Assembly: GCA_029782215.1 (NCBI GenBank)
Contig: JAKOVD010000024.1
Coordinates: forward strand, 1 to 64,000
DNA: 64,000 nt
Direction: 5' to 3'
Source: Chloroflexota bacterium
GTDB lineage: Bacteria > Chloroflexota > Anaerolineae > J102
The first letter of the stretch is position 1; every line of letters begins with the position of its first letter. Positions 19,443-32,126 of this stretch are shown here, piece by piece. The position numbers and the translations under genes are program-made. Under the pieces are notes generated by a model that was not told where the DNA came from, did not search any database, and saw nothing but the letters and a program-made list of their open reading frames with translations.

Positions 19443-20000
19443 ATGATCGGCGTTGAACAATTGCGCAAAGGCGTGATTTTTGAACTGGATAATGAGCTCT
19501 ACAAGGTGCTTGAGTATGAGCACCGCAAGATGGGGCGCGGCAACGCCACGGTGCGGGTCAAGGCGCGCAACCTGCGTTCCGGCGCCACGGTGGAGAAGAC
19601 CTTCCCCAGCGGCAACCGCGTCCAGGACATTCGCCTGGACCATGCCACGGTCCAATTCCTCTACCATGACGATCAGTTCTACTACTTCATGGACAACGAG
19701 ACCTACGAGCAGACCGCCCTCAAGGCCGATCAGCTCGGCGACGCTGTCCCCTACCTGATGGACGGCATGCAGATCGATTTGGAGACCTACGAGGGCGTGC
19801 CGATCAGCATCGACCTGCCGACCACCGTCGATCTCGAGGTCGTCGAGGCCGAGCCTGGCTATGCCGGGGACACGGCGAACAACCCCTACAAGTGGTGCAC
19901 GACCCAGACCGGTCTCCGCGTCCAGGTGCCGATGTTCGTGGAACCCGGCAACAAGATCCGCGTCAACACCGAGTCCGGCGCCTACGTGACCCGCGTCTAG
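19443..20000 (+). CDS. efp: Translation elongation factor P
   Basis: EF-P relieves ribosome stalling at polyproline stretches, which fits a genome with long Pro-rich linkers. The 185-residue protein shows IGVEQLRKGVIFELDNELYKVLEYEHRKMGRGNATVRVKARNLRSG (KOW-like domain I, with Lys and Arg at the tip loop KMGRGNA), GNRVQDIRLD, YYFMDNETYEQ, and C-terminal VPMFVEPGNKIRVNTESGAYVTRV. The third domain has NNPYKWCTTQTG where most EF-Ps have a TGGTKPATLETG-like loop. ATG 19443 is preceded by AAGGAG at a 10-nt spacing. No EpmA/EpmB-type modification gene is nearby. Confidence 0.95.
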   Translation: MIGVEQLRKGVIFELDNELYKVLEYEHRKMGRGNATVRVKARNLRSGATVEKTFPSGNRVQDIRLDHATVQFLYHDDQFYYFMDNETYEQTALKADQLGDAVPYLMDGMQIDLETYEGVPISIDLPTTVDLEVVEAEPGYAGDTANNPYKWCTTQTGLRVQVPMFVEPGNKIRVNTESGAYVTRV

Positions 20001-20039
20001 CCCGCCTCGATCCGGGCGGCGTCGAAACTGCCAGTACCT

Positions 20040-20069
20040 TTGACACCCTTTTGCGGCGTGTGCTACACT
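20040..20069 (+). promoter_or_regulatory. Promoter of the SAM riboswitch operon
   Basis: A consensus -35 TTGACA (20040-20045) and -10 TACACT (20064-20069) are 18 bp apart, with TGC before the -10. Transcription would start near 20076, about 30 nt before the riboswitch. Confidence 0.7.
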
Positions 20070-20106
20070 CGAACGTCGCAGCTCTGCAATCGCATACCAG
20101 ACTGGA

Positions 20107-20237
20107 TTCTCATCCAGAGGGGGCGAGGGAACGGCCCGTTGACCCCCCGGCAACCGTTTAGCGGTGGCGGTGTTGATCGCCACCGGCTGAATTGGTGCCA
20201 ACTCCGACAGGTGGCGCGAACACCTGGAAGATGAGGC
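20107..20237 (+). ncRNA. SAM-I (S-box) riboswitch
   Basis: The conserved SAM-I core is complete: CTCATCCAGAG, GGCGAGGGA, CGGCCCGTTGA, CCCGGCAACC, GGTGCCAACTCC and GGAAGATGAGG. P1 pairs TCTCAT (20108-20113) with ATGAGG (20231-20236). SAM binding stabilises P1 and, in this class, normally favours transcription termination. A terminator follows at 20302, so the switch should shut off the mtnA-HAD-PfkB-ahcY-metK genes when SAM is plentiful. Two extra hairpins lie between P1 and the terminator: CCGAATGA/TCATTCGG (20237-20257) and CGAACGG/CCGTTCG (20259-20277). Confidence 0.95.
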
Positions 20238-20301
20238 CGAATGACCCAATCATTCGGACGAACGGCCAGACCGTTCGCAAGCGAACGTTCAGTCCTCAGC
20301 A

Positions 20302-20332
20302 AGCGCGCCCTCACCGGCGCGCTTTTTATTTC
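20302..20332 (+). terminator. Intrinsic terminator of the SAM riboswitch
   Basis: AGCGCGCC (20302-20309) and GGCGCGCT (20316-20323) form a perfect 8-bp stem with a 6-nt loop followed by TTTTATTT. GGCGCG inside the riboswitch P4 loop (20213-20218) is complementary to the 5' arm (20304-20309), giving a possible alternative pairing that would prevent the terminator. Confidence 0.9.
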
Positions 20333-20368
20333 CGCAGACCATCCGTTTCCGTCTTTCCTTTCTCAGCC

Positions 20369-21427
20369 ATGTCCAATCGCACCGTATGGTGGGACGCAGG
20401 TAAGGTCGCCATGATCGACCAGCGCCTGCTGCCCCTGGACTATCGCATCGCCGTGTTCGGCACGGTGGCGGAGGTCGTCTTTGCGATCCGGGACATGGTG
20501 GTGCGGGGGGCGCCTGCCATCGGCGCCACCGCCGCCTATGGCATGGTCATTGCCGGCCAGGCCAGCACGGCGGAAGATGCCGGCGACCTTGTCCAGGACC
20601 TGCGCCGGGCCAAGGTCGAGCTGGACGCCGCCCGGCCCACAGCCGTCAACCTGGTCTGGGCCACGGCCCGCCTGCTGGACGCCGCCGAACGCCTGGCCCA
20701 AACAGGCGCCACGGCGGACGTGATCCGCGCCGCGCTCCTGGCCGAGGCCGGGCAGCTCGCCGACGAAGACGTGGCCGTCAACCGGCGCATCGCGCACATC
20801 GGCGCCGAGATCATCCCGGACCATGCGCACATCCTCCATCACTGCAACACAGGTTCGCTGGCGACGGTAGACTACGGCACAGCGTTGGGCATCGTGCGCG
20901 CCAGCCACGAGGCTGGCAAAGACATCCATGTCTGGGTGGACGAAACGAGGCCGCGGCTGCAGGGAGCCCGCCTGACAGCCTGGGAGCTGATGGCCGACGG
21001 CATCCCCATGCACCTCATTGCCGACAACGCCGCCGGTTTGCTCATGCGACAGGGCAAGGTGGATGTGGTGCTCTTTGGCGCCGACCGGGTTGCGGCCAAC
21101 GGGGACGTCGCCAACAAGATCGGCAGCTACAAGCTGGCGGTGCTGGCCCGCGAGAACGGCATCCCCTGCTACTCCGTCGCCCCCACCTCTACCATCGACC
21201 TCGACCTCCCTGATGGCGACGCGATTCCCATCGAAGAACGGGGGCCGGAAGAGGTGACCATGGTCGGCGACGTGCGGATTGCGCCTGTGAATGTCCCCGT
21301 CTACAATCCTGCTTTTGACGTCACACCGCATCGCTACCTCACCGGCATCATCACCGAACAAGGCATCTGTTACCCGCCCTTTACCACCAGCCTCCGCCGC
21401 GCCGTCCACGCGGCCGCCCGTGCCTGA
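20369..21427 (+). CDS. mtnA: S-methyl-5-thioribose-1-phosphate isomerase
   Basis: MtnA converts methylthioribose-1-phosphate to methylthioribulose-1-phosphate in methionine salvage. The 352 residues from ATG 20369 include [36 protein letters not shown], the catalytic Cys in [20 protein letters not shown], the [17 protein letters not shown] block, and the catalytic Asp in [28 protein letters not shown]. It is the first gene after the SAM-I riboswitch. The family also contains ribose-1,5-bisphosphate isomerases, but the riboswitch and the metK/ahcY neighbours favour MtnA. Confidence 0.94.
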   Translation: MSNRTVWWDAGKVAMIDQRLLPLDYRIAVFGTVAEVVFAIRDMVVRGAPAIGATAAYGMVIAGQASTAEDAGDLVQDLRRAKVELDAARPTAVNLVWATARLLDAAERLAQTGATADVIRAALLAEAGQLADEDVAVNRRIAHIGAEIIPDHAHILHHCNTGSLATVDYGTALGIVRASHEAGKDIHVWVDETRPRLQGARLTAWELMADGIPMHLIADNAAGLLMRQGKVDVVLFGADRVAANGDVANKIGSYKLAVLARENGIPCYSVAPTSTIDLDLPDGDAIPIEERGPEEVTMVGDVRIAPVNVPVYNPAFDVTPHRYLTGIITEQGICYPPFTTSLRRAVHAAARA

Positions 21428-21434
21428 CTCCTCA

Positions 21435-21476
21435 CGCCTCATGCATTACGCAGTACGTACTGCGTAATGCGTAAGA
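21435..21476 (+). repeat. Heptad array containing a 28-bp perfect palindrome
   Basis: Six 7-nt units (CGCCTCA, TGCATTA, CGCAGTA, CGTACTG, CGTAATG, CGTAAGA) fill the gap after mtnA. Within them GCATTACGCAGTAC (21443-21456) is followed directly by its exact reverse complement (21457-21470). There is no T-run, so transcription can continue into the HAD gene. Confidence 0.7.
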
Positions 21477-21489
21477 ACACTCCCGTCCC

Positions 21490-22125
21490 ATGCCCATTCG
21501 CCTTGCCATCTTCGACGTCGATGGCGTGATCAAGCAGGCCCACGACCCCTACACCCTGCTCCACCAGCATTTTGGCACGGAGGAGGCAGGCGCCCGCTAC
21601 CTGGCGGCCTACCTGGCCGGCGACATCAGCTATGATGAATTTGCCCAGCTCGACTCCGGCGAATGGCGCGGGCGCACCGTGGCAGAGACGAAGGCCGTTC
21701 TGCGCCGCAACCCCTATGTGGCCGGGGCCGCCGCGATGGCGGCCGGCCTCCAGCAGCGCGGCATCCCCCTCGTGTTGATGAGCTCTGGCTTCGACCTGCA
21801 CGTCGAGGACGTCGCCGCCGACCTGGGCGCCGCCGAATTCCACTGCAACCAGCTCTGGCATGACGGCGTTGTCCTGACCGGCGGCATGACTGTGCACGTG
21901 CCATGGGGCGGCAAAGGCCCTCTGGTCCGCGAACTGATCCGCCGCTGGCAGGTCGATCCGGCCGAGTGCCTCAGCGCCGGCGACAGCAGCGCCGACGTGG
22001 CCACTTTCCATGAGGTCGGTCATGCGCTTGCCGTACGGCCTCGCCAGCCCGAAGTCTCGCAGGCAGCCCATCTGACCCTGCCCGACCTGACGGGCGTGCT
22101 CTCCTTTATCGACAGCCTCTCCTGA
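21490..22125 (+). CDS. HAD-superfamily phosphatase (phosphoserine phosphatase-like)
   Basis: The 211-residue protein has motif I AIFDVDGVI, motif II VLMSSGFDLHVEDVAADLG, Lys in GGKGPLVRELI and motif III CLSAGDSSADVATFHEVGHALAV. This is a complete class I HAD catalytic set with SerB/MtnX-like spacing. Its place between mtnA and the PfkB kinase suggests a step in methionine salvage, such as dephosphorylating a 1-phosphate intermediate as MtnX does, but sequence alone does not fix the substrate. Phosphoserine phosphatase is the main alternative. Confidence 0.8.
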   Translation: MPIRLAIFDVDGVIKQAHDPYTLLHQHFGTEEAGARYLAAYLAGDISYDEFAQLDSGEWRGRTVAETKAVLRRNPYVAGAAAMAAGLQQRGIPLVLMSSGFDLHVEDVAADLGAAEFHCNQLWHDGVVLTGGMTVHVPWGGKGPLVRELIRRWQVDPAECLSAGDSSADVATFHEVGHALAVRPRQPEVSQAAHLTLPDLTGVLSFIDSLS

Positions 22126-22149
22126 CCTTTCAGCCTGTTCACCCACGCC

Positions 22150-24437
<2,288 letters not shown>

Positions 24438-24458
24438 TCCCGACCGGCTGGACGTGGG

Positions 24459-24492
24459 GGGCGAACGTTCGTCGCACGACGAACATTCGCCC
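24459..24492 (+). repeat. 16-bp inverted repeat between ahcY and metK
   Basis: GGGCGAACGTTCGTCG (24459-24474) and CGACGAACATTCGCCC (24477-24492) are complementary with one mismatch, separated by two bases. The outer GGGGCG...CGCCCTAC frame relates it to the GTAGGGGCG hairpins at 30197-30251 and 55987-56013. No T-run follows. Confidence 0.65.
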
Positions 24493-24517
24493 TACGCATC
24501 ACGCGGAGTCAAAAACT

Positions 24518-25729
<1,212 letters not shown>

Positions 25730-25752
25730 GCCCGCCTGAGGTTACTGTGATC

Positions 25753-25803
25753 AAAGCCTTCGCAGGTCGGCGAGCCGTTGCCGGTCTGCGAAGGCTTTTC
25801 TCA
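25753..25803 (+). terminator. Intrinsic terminator after metK
   Basis: AAAGCCTTCGCAG (25753-25765) pairs with CTGCGAAGGCTTT (25786-25798), with further pairing toward the loop, followed by TTTTCTC. It ends the SAM operon. Confidence 0.9.
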
Positions 25804-25819
25804 TTGTGCAGACTGAGCT

Positions 25820-26083
25820 ATGATCGTGATGTCCTGGCTGGAGGATAGAGCAACGCAGAAGACAGGAATGACCTCATCAGTGCCATATTCGATCTGCCTT
25901 CATGCGCAGCACACTGTGGAAAAGTATCTCAAGGCGGTTTTGGCGTTTCGCGGCAAGCCCGTTCCCAAGAGCCCTGACGTTCCAGACCTTGTTCGTCGCT
26001 GCGCTGCAATTGATCCGTCGTTTGCTCAGCTCTTGGACCAAACTGGTGCTTTGTACTCCAGCCAACCGCCCTGCCGCGGCTGA
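25820..26083 (+). pseudogene. Decayed HEPN-domain gene
   Basis: The frame encodes ICLHAQHTVEKYLKAVLAFRGKPVPKSPDVPDLVRRCAAIDPSF, which closely follows the HEPN core (CFHCQQAVEKYLKALL..G..FPKTHDL..LL..C). The N-terminal helix is degraded and the frame ends at GALYSSQPPCRG; in another frame just downstream LSFDVRYR resembles the usual HEPN ending (a VEIRYP-like strand). This suggests a frameshifted remnant. HEPN proteins are often toxins paired with MNT nucleotidyltransferase antitoxins; no MNT gene is adjacent. The base composition here is lower in GC than the flanks. Confidence 0.6.
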
Positions 26084-26153
26084 GCTTTGACGTTAGGTAT
26101 CGGCGCCGAGCCGCGACCCTACCGGTCGCACCAGAAGACCCAGGAGGGCTCGC

Positions 26154-26567
26154 ATGAGCTTAAGTCCTCTCGACATCGCCGCTTTCGTGATCTACCTCGC
26201 TTTCTTTGCTCTCGGGGTCCTGGCTTCACCGCGCAATCCCCTGTCGATTGCCTCACTCATCCTTTCTGGCGTTTGCGCGATCCTCTGGTTCGTTGTCCGC
26301 CGTCAGCTCGGTGATGCTTTCTCTGTCGCGCCAGAAGCGCGCCACCTGGTCACCAGTGGCCTGTACTCGAAGATCCGTCACCCGATCTACCTTTTCGGCA
26401 CAATGGCCTTCCTCTTCGTTGTCTTGGCCCTTCAGGGGTGGCCCGCCTTGCTCATCTGGGCGATCGTCATCTTGATACAGGTCTTTCGGGCCAGGCGAGA
26501 AGAGCGACTCTTGCAGGCCACTTTCGGTGAAGAGTATACCGCCTACCGAAATCGGACTTGGCTTTAG
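26154..26567 (+). CDS. Small membrane methyltransferase, ICMT/PEMT family
   Basis: 137 residues with AGGAGGG (26142-26148) before ATG 26154. Hydrophobic helices are near 8-24, 31-47 and 82-107. The C-terminal half carries the family signature RHLVTSGLYSKIRHPIYLFGTMAF followed by RREERLLQATFGEEYTAYRNRTWL, the SAM-binding region of isoprenylcysteine carboxyl methyltransferase and phospholipid methyltransferase relatives (RHPxY and EExxLxxxFGxxYxxY). The substrate in bacteria is usually unknown. It seems to stand alone between the HEPN remnant and the sugar-nucleotide genes. Confidence 0.87.
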   Translation: MSLSPLDIAAFVIYLAFFALGVLASPRNPLSIASLILSGVCAILWFVVRRQLGDAFSVAPEARHLVTSGLYSKIRHPIYLFGTMAFLFVVLALQGWPALLIWAIVILIQVFRARREERLLQATFGEEYTAYRNRTWL

Positions 26568-26706
26568 TCATCCAAGGTTGTCCCGCCACCTAACCACTCG
26601 CTGGAGCCGGCCTCACCAACACGCACCTGGCCCTCTGCGCGGTATTAGCCCTGGGCCGGCTAGGCGGCTCAGCTATACTTGAGTCCGCTGCTCGCCACGC
26701 CCCCGA

Positions 26707-26736
26707 TTGGGGGCGGTTCGCGGCCTTTGGTATAAT
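26707..26736 (+). promoter_or_regulatory. Promoter of the GDP-sugar genes, near-leaderless
   Basis: A -35 TTGGGG (26707-26712) and -10 TATAAT (26731-26736) are 18 bp apart; the ATG at 26747 begins about 11 nt after the -10. A hairpin CGCCCCC-GATT-GGGGGCG (26698-26715) overlaps the -35. Confidence 0.55.
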
Positions 26737-26746
26737 CGCTTCCGAC

Positions 26747-27700
26747 ATGCGCGCCCTGGTTACAGGCGCCGCTGGGTTTGTCGGCGGCCACCTCATCGAC
26801 TACCTGCTGGCGGAAACCGACCTGGAGATCATCGGCACCGTCTACCGCCGCCAGCCGGAGCCGCCCTACCCGACAGGCCGCGTGCGCCTGGAACGCCTCG
26901 ATCTGCGTGAGGAAGCAGCCGTCGCCGAAGTACTGGCACGGTGGCGGCCCGACTACATCGTCCACCTGGCCGCCCAGTCCTTCGTCCCCATCTCCTGGCA
27001 GCATCCCTGGTCCACCTTCGAGCAGAACGTCCACACGCAGATCAACATCTTCAAGGGGGTCCTCACCGCCAACCTGGCCGACGCCAGGCTGCTGGTGGTC
27101 AGCTCCGGCGAAGTGTACGGCGTGCCCCGGCCCGAAGACCTGCCGCTGGACGAGAACACGCCCCTGCAGCCCACCTCGCCCTACGGCGTCAGCAAGGTCA
27201 CCCAGGATCTCCTGGGCTGGCAGTACCACCGCAGCCACGGTCTGCACACGATCCGGGTGCGGCCCTTCAACCACATCGGCCCCGGCCAGAACGAGATGTT
27301 CGTCACCTCCAGCTTTGCCAAGCAGATCGCCCTGATCGAGCTGGGCAAGCAGAAGGGACCGGTGGCCCACGGCAACCTGGAGTCCGAACGCGACTTCACC
27401 GACGTCCGTGATGTCGTGAGGGCCTACTGGCTCATCCTCAATGCCGGCGAGCCCGGCGCCGTCTACAACATCGGCAGCGGCCGCGCCATCAGCATCCGCA
27501 GCGTGCTCGACACCTTCATCCGGCTGGCCACCGTGCCGGTGGCCGTGGAACCGGATTCCGAGCTGCTGCGTCCCTCTGACATTCCCAGCATCGTTTGCGA
27601 CCCCTCTCGCCTGCGCAGAGCCACCGGCTGGCAGCCGCAGATTCCCTTCGCCCAGACTCTCCGCGATATTCTCGACGACTGGCGACAACGTGTGCGCTGA
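26747..27700 (+). CDS. rmd: NAD(P)-dependent epimerase/reductase, probably GDP-6-deoxy-D-mannose reductase (RMD)
   Basis: The 317-residue extended-SDR protein has the Rossmann loop [33 protein letters not shown], catalytic Ser with VVSSGEVYG, YGVSKVTQDLLG (Tyr-x3-Lys), and VRPFNHIGPGQ, a block characteristic of RMD enzymes. RMD reduces GDP-4-dehydro-6-deoxymannose to GDP-D-rhamnose. The next gene encodes the dehydratase GMD that makes that substrate. GDP-fucose synthase would be the alternative, but the RPFNHIGPGQ block favours RMD. Confidence 0.83.
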   Translation: MRALVTGAAGFVGGHLIDYLLAETDLEIIGTVYRRQPEPPYPTGRVRLERLDLREEAAVAEVLARWRPDYIVHLAAQSFVPISWQHPWSTFEQNVHTQINIFKGVLTANLADARLLVVSSGEVYGVPRPEDLPLDENTPLQPTSPYGVSKVTQDLLGWQYHRSHGLHTIRVRPFNHIGPGQNEMFVTSSFAKQIALIELGKQKGPVAHGNLESERDFTDVRDVVRAYWLILNAGEPGAVYNIGSGRAISIRSVLDTFIRLATVPVAVEPDSELLRPSDIPSIVCDPSRLRRATGWQPQIPFAQTLRDILDDWRQRVR

Positions 27701-27707
27701 TTCTTGA

Positions 27708-28736
<1,029 letters not shown>

Positions 28737-28750
28737 GAGCAGAGAGACCC

Positions 28751-30187
28751 ATGAGCTTCAAGATCACATTTGGCACAGATGGCTGGCGCGGCAAAATCGC
28801 CGAGGACTACACCTTTGACAATGTGCGGCGCTGCACCCAGGGCTTTGCCGGCTACCTGAAGTCGGCGTACACCCCTGCGCAGGTGCGCCAGGGGGTGGTC
28901 GTGGGCGGCGACATGCGTTTCGCCTCGGAGGACTTCTGCACAGCCGTGGCCGAGGTCTTGGCCGCCAATGACATCCCCGTCCACTTCGCCGGCGCCGGGA
29001 CGCCCACGCCCGTCATTGCCTTCAGCGTGGTCAACCGCAAGGCCCTCGGCGCCATCAACATCACCGCCAGCCACAACCCTCCCGCCGACAACGGCTTCAA
29101 GGTGCGCGACCTCAACGGCGGCGCCATCGACCCCGACGGCCTCAAGCGCATCGAGGCGGCCATTCCCGGCATCGACGGCGTCAAGCGCCTGCGTTTTGCC
29201 AGCGCCGCCAGCGCCGGGCTGATCCAGTCGTTTGACCCCAATCCCCCGTACATTGCCCAGCTCAACCACCTGCTTGACTTGGAGCCGATCCGCAGCGCCG
29301 GCCTCAAGGTCGTGGCCGACAGCATGTGGGGCAACGGCAGCGGCTGGCTGAGCGGTCTGCTGGCCGGAGGCGCCACCACGGTGATCGACGTTCATGCCGG
29401 ACGCAACCCGGTCTTTCCGGAGATGAGCCGGCCGGAGCCGATCCCGCCCAATGTGGACGCCGGTCTGGCGGCAGGCATCCGCCACGGCGCCGACTGCGTG
29501 TGCATCACGGACGGCGACGCCGACCGCTGCGGCTTCGGCGATGAGCACGGCGAGTTCGTCAACCAGTTGCGTGTGTACGGCCTGCTGGCCATGTACCTGC
29601 TGGACGTGCGCGGGCAGCGCGGCCCCATCGTCAAGACCCTGAGCACCACCTCCATGCTGGAGAAGCTGGGCCAGCGCTTCGGCGTCCCCGTCTACCAGAC
29701 CGGCGTCGGCTTTAAATACGTGGCCCCCAAGATGATGGAAGTGGATGCGCTCATCGGCGGCGAGGAGAGCGGCGGCTATGCCTTCCATGGCCACGTGCCG
29801 GAGCGTGACGGCATTCTCGCCAACCTCTACCTGCTCGATCTGATGGTGCGCACCGGTCTCAAGCCCACGCAGCTCCTGGACCGGCTGTTCGGCATGGTGG
29901 GCGGGCCTCACTACTACGACCGCATCGACACCCTGCTCGAATCCAACGAGTTCGCGGCCCAGGCCAGGGCCCGGCTGGATGCCGTCCGGCCGGACAGCAT
30001 CGGCGGTCTGCGCTGTACGGGCAAGCTGGCTGTGGACGGCTACAAGTTCGACCTGGAAGACGGCGGCTGGCTGCTGATCCGTTTCAGCGGCACGGAACCG
30101 CTGATCCGCGTCTACTGCGAAACCCTGCACCAGGACCTGGTTCCTGCCATCCTGCGTGACGGGCAGCGGCTGGCGGGCATCGAGTAG
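28751..30187 (+). CDS. Phosphoglucomutase/phosphomannomutase family
   Basis: The 478-residue alpha-D-phosphohexomutase starts [22 protein letters not shown]. The phosphoserine loop is [14 protein letters not shown] (near residue 97), the metal loop [12 protein letters not shown] (near 252), the sugar-binding loop [11 protein letters not shown] (near 335) and the phosphate-binding loop [14 protein letters not shown] near the C-terminus. Phosphomannomutase would supply mannose-1-phosphate for GDP-mannose and thereby gmd/rmd; glucose specificity is possible. No GDP-mannose pyrophosphorylase is in the window. Confidence 0.9.
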   Translation: MSFKITFGTDGWRGKIAEDYTFDNVRRCTQGFAGYLKSAYTPAQVRQGVVVGGDMRFASEDFCTAVAEVLAANDIPVHFAGAGTPTPVIAFSVVNRKALGAINITASHNPPADNGFKVRDLNGGAIDPDGLKRIEAAIPGIDGVKRLRFASAASAGLIQSFDPNPPYIAQLNHLLDLEPIRSAGLKVVADSMWGNGSGWLSGLLAGGATTVIDVHAGRNPVFPEMSRPEPIPPNVDAGLAAGIRHGADCVCITDGDADRCGFGDEHGEFVNQLRVYGLLAMYLLDVRGQRGPIVKTLSTTSMLEKLGQRFGVPVYQTGVGFKYVAPKMMEVDALIGGEESGGYAFHGHVPERDGILANLYLLDLMVRTGLKPTQLLDRLFGMVGGPHYYDRIDTLLESNEFAAQARARLDAVRPDSIGGLRCTGKLAVDGYKFDLEDGGWLLIRFSGTEPLIRVYCETLHQDLVPAILRDGQRLAGIE

Positions 30188-30196
30188 CAACGTCTT

Positions 30197-30251
30197 GTAG
30201 GGGCGACCGGCCCGCCGGTGGCCTGTCGCCCACCGGCCCAGTCGCCCCTAC
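30197..30251 (+). repeat. GTAGGGGCG inverted repeat after the phosphohexomutase gene
   Basis: GTAGGGGCGAC (30197-30207) and GTCGCCCCTAC (30241-30251) are perfect reverse complements enclosing a second 8-bp stem GCCGGTGG (30214-30221) and CCACCGGC (30230-30237). There is no T-run. It fills most of the gap before tatD and belongs with the other GGGGCG hairpins in the window. Confidence 0.75.
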
Positions 30252-30263
30252 GACGCCATTCTC

Positions 30264-31088
30264 ATGTTGATCGACACCCACTGCCACCTGGACCTCCCTC
30301 AGTTCGATGAGGATCGGGAGGAGGTGTTGGCCCGTGCCGCTGCAGCCGGCGTCACGACCCTGGTCACGATCGGCATTGACCTGCCCCACAGCCGCAGCGC
30401 CATCGCCCTGGCAGACCACTATCCCCAGGTGTTCGCCACCGTGGGCGTCCACCCCAACGAGTCCGCCGGATTCGGCCCGGAGACGCTTGACCATCTGCGC
30501 CAGCTTGCCGCCCACCCCAAGGTGGTCGCCATCGGCGAGATCGGTCTGGACGACTACTGGCAGCGTGTACCCGGCGATGTCCAGAAGCTTGCCTTCCGTC
30601 ATCAGCTTGACCTTGCCGCCGAGCTGGGGCTGCCGGTGGTGATCCACGACCGGGATGCTCACGAGGATGTGCGGGCCGAGCTGCGGGACTGGGTGACGGG
30701 CCGCCTTCCCGGCACGCCCCTGGCGCAGCGTCCCTTCCCCGGCGTCCTCCACAGTTTCTCCGGCGACCTGGCCATGGCGGAAGAAGCCTACGATTGGGGC
30801 TTCGTTCTGGGCCTGGCCGGCCCTGTGACCTTCAAGAACGCCCGCGACCTTCACGCCCTCGCCCGCCGTCTGCGCCCGGATCGCCTGCTGATCGAGACCG
30901 ACGCCCCCTACCTGACGCCCCACCCGCATCGCGGCCAGCGCAACGAGCCCGCTTACGTCCGCCTGGTGGCGAACAAGCTGGCAGATCTCTGGGAGATGCC
31001 GGTCGAACGCGTGGCTGCGTTGACGTCCCGCTCCGCCTGCGCTCTGTACGGGCTGGATCGCCTGCCTGAAGCAGAAAGCGCCATCTGA
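30264..31088 (+). CDS. TatD-family metal-dependent hydrolase/DNase
   Basis: The 274 residues show the TatD TIM-barrel metal ligands: LIDTHCHLDLPQFD (HxH), VAIGEIGLDDYW (Glu), PVVIHDRDAH (His), GVLHSFSGDLAMA (His) and LLIETDAPYLTPHPHRGQRNEPAYVRLV (Asp). TatD proteins are 3'-5' exonucleases or deoxyribonucleases involved in DNA repair and turnover. It follows the inverted repeat and precedes the polyprenyl synthase by 28 nt. Confidence 0.95.
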   Translation: MLIDTHCHLDLPQFDEDREEVLARAAAAGVTTLVTIGIDLPHSRSAIALADHYPQVFATVGVHPNESAGFGPETLDHLRQLAAHPKVVAIGEIGLDDYWQRVPGDVQKLAFRHQLDLAAELGLPVVIHDRDAHEDVRAELRDWVTGRLPGTPLAQRPFPGVLHSFSGDLAMAEEAYDWGFVLGLAGPVTFKNARDLHALARRLRPDRLLIETDAPYLTPHPHRGQRNEPAYVRLVANKLADLWEMPVERVAALTSRSACALYGLDRLPEAESAI

Positions 31089-31116
31089 ACCCGTCGCTCC
31101 TCTCCTGTCTTGTCCG

Positions 31117-32085
31117 ATGTCCTTTGCCACTGCCCAGGCGCTTGTCGCCGACGACCTCGATGCCGTTGAGGCCCTGATCCTCAAAAAGGCCAGCAGCAGC
31201 TATGCCCCGCTGACAGAAGCGCTCAGCGGGCTGGTGCGCAGTGGCGGCAAGCGGGTGCGCCCCACGATCGTGCTGCTGGCAGCGGCCCTGTTTCCGCCGG
31301 CAAACCGCCACGCCCTGCTGGCGCTGGCGGCGGCGGTCGAGGCCCTGCACACGGCCACCCTCATCCACGACGACGTCATCGACGGCGCCCTGCTGCGTCG
31401 CGGCCAGTCCACGCTCAACGCCGTGTGGACGCCGGGCAGCACGGTCATGGCCGGCGACTTCTTCTTTGCGCGCGCGGCGGGCCTGGCGGCGGAAACCGAG
31501 AACCCGCGCGTCATCCGGCTCTTTGCCGAAACGCTGAACACTATTGTGGACGGTGAGCTGCGCCAGGCCCTGGCGGGTCATGATTGGGACCAACCCAAAG
31601 AGAGCTACTACCAGCGCATCTACGGCAAGACGGCGGCGCTGTTCGAGGTGGCAACCCGCGCCACGGCTGTGCTCGGCAGCGCCCCTGCCGGCGCCGAAGA
31701 GGCCATTCGCGCCTATGGCTACGACCTGGGCATGGCCTTCCAGATCGTCGACGACATCCTCGACTTCACTGCCGATGCCGCCGCCCTGGGCAAGCCCGCA
31801 GGCTCCGACCTGCGTTCCGGCACCGTCACCCTCCCTGCCTTCTACTTCATGCAGCAGCCGGAGCAGCGCCAGCGGCTGTTCGTCGTGATGGAGGGCGAAG
31901 CCGACGGCGCCGGCATCGATGCCCTGGTCGACGCCATCCGGCGGTCAGACGCCATCGACCAGGCCCAGGCTGAGGCCGTACACTTCGCCGAAAGCGCGGC
32001 AAACCGGCTCGCCCATTTCGAGCCCACACCTCACCAGCAGGCGCTAGTCGACATCGCCCGCTACGTGGTGGAACGGCGCCGCTAG
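31117..32085 (+). CDS. Polyprenyl diphosphate synthase
   Basis: The 322-residue protein is a trans-isoprenyl diphosphate synthase that elongates allylic diphosphates with IPP. It has SGGKRVRPTIVLL, the first Asp-rich motif LIHDDVIDGALLRRGQSTLN, and the second FQIVDDILDFTADAAALGKPAGSDLRSGTVTLPAFY. Small residues before the first Asp motif and the length favour a long-chain product (hepta- to nonaprenyl), as needed for menaquinone side chains, but chain length cannot be read reliably from sequence. Confidence 0.92.
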   Translation: MSFATAQALVADDLDAVEALILKKASSSYAPLTEALSGLVRSGGKRVRPTIVLLAAALFPPANRHALLALAAAVEALHTATLIHDDVIDGALLRRGQSTLNAVWTPGSTVMAGDFFFARAAGLAAETENPRVIRLFAETLNTIVDGELRQALAGHDWDQPKESYYQRIYGKTAALFEVATRATAVLGSAPAGAEEAIRAYGYDLGMAFQIVDDILDFTADAAALGKPAGSDLRSGTVTLPAFYFMQQPEQRQRLFVVMEGEADGAGIDALVDAIRRSDAIDQAQAEAVHFAESAANRLAHFEPTPHQQALVDIARYVVERRR

Positions 32086-32126
32086 GGACCTGTTCGCCGC
32101 CTGGGGCCTCCGGGGGCGCGCCGGAT

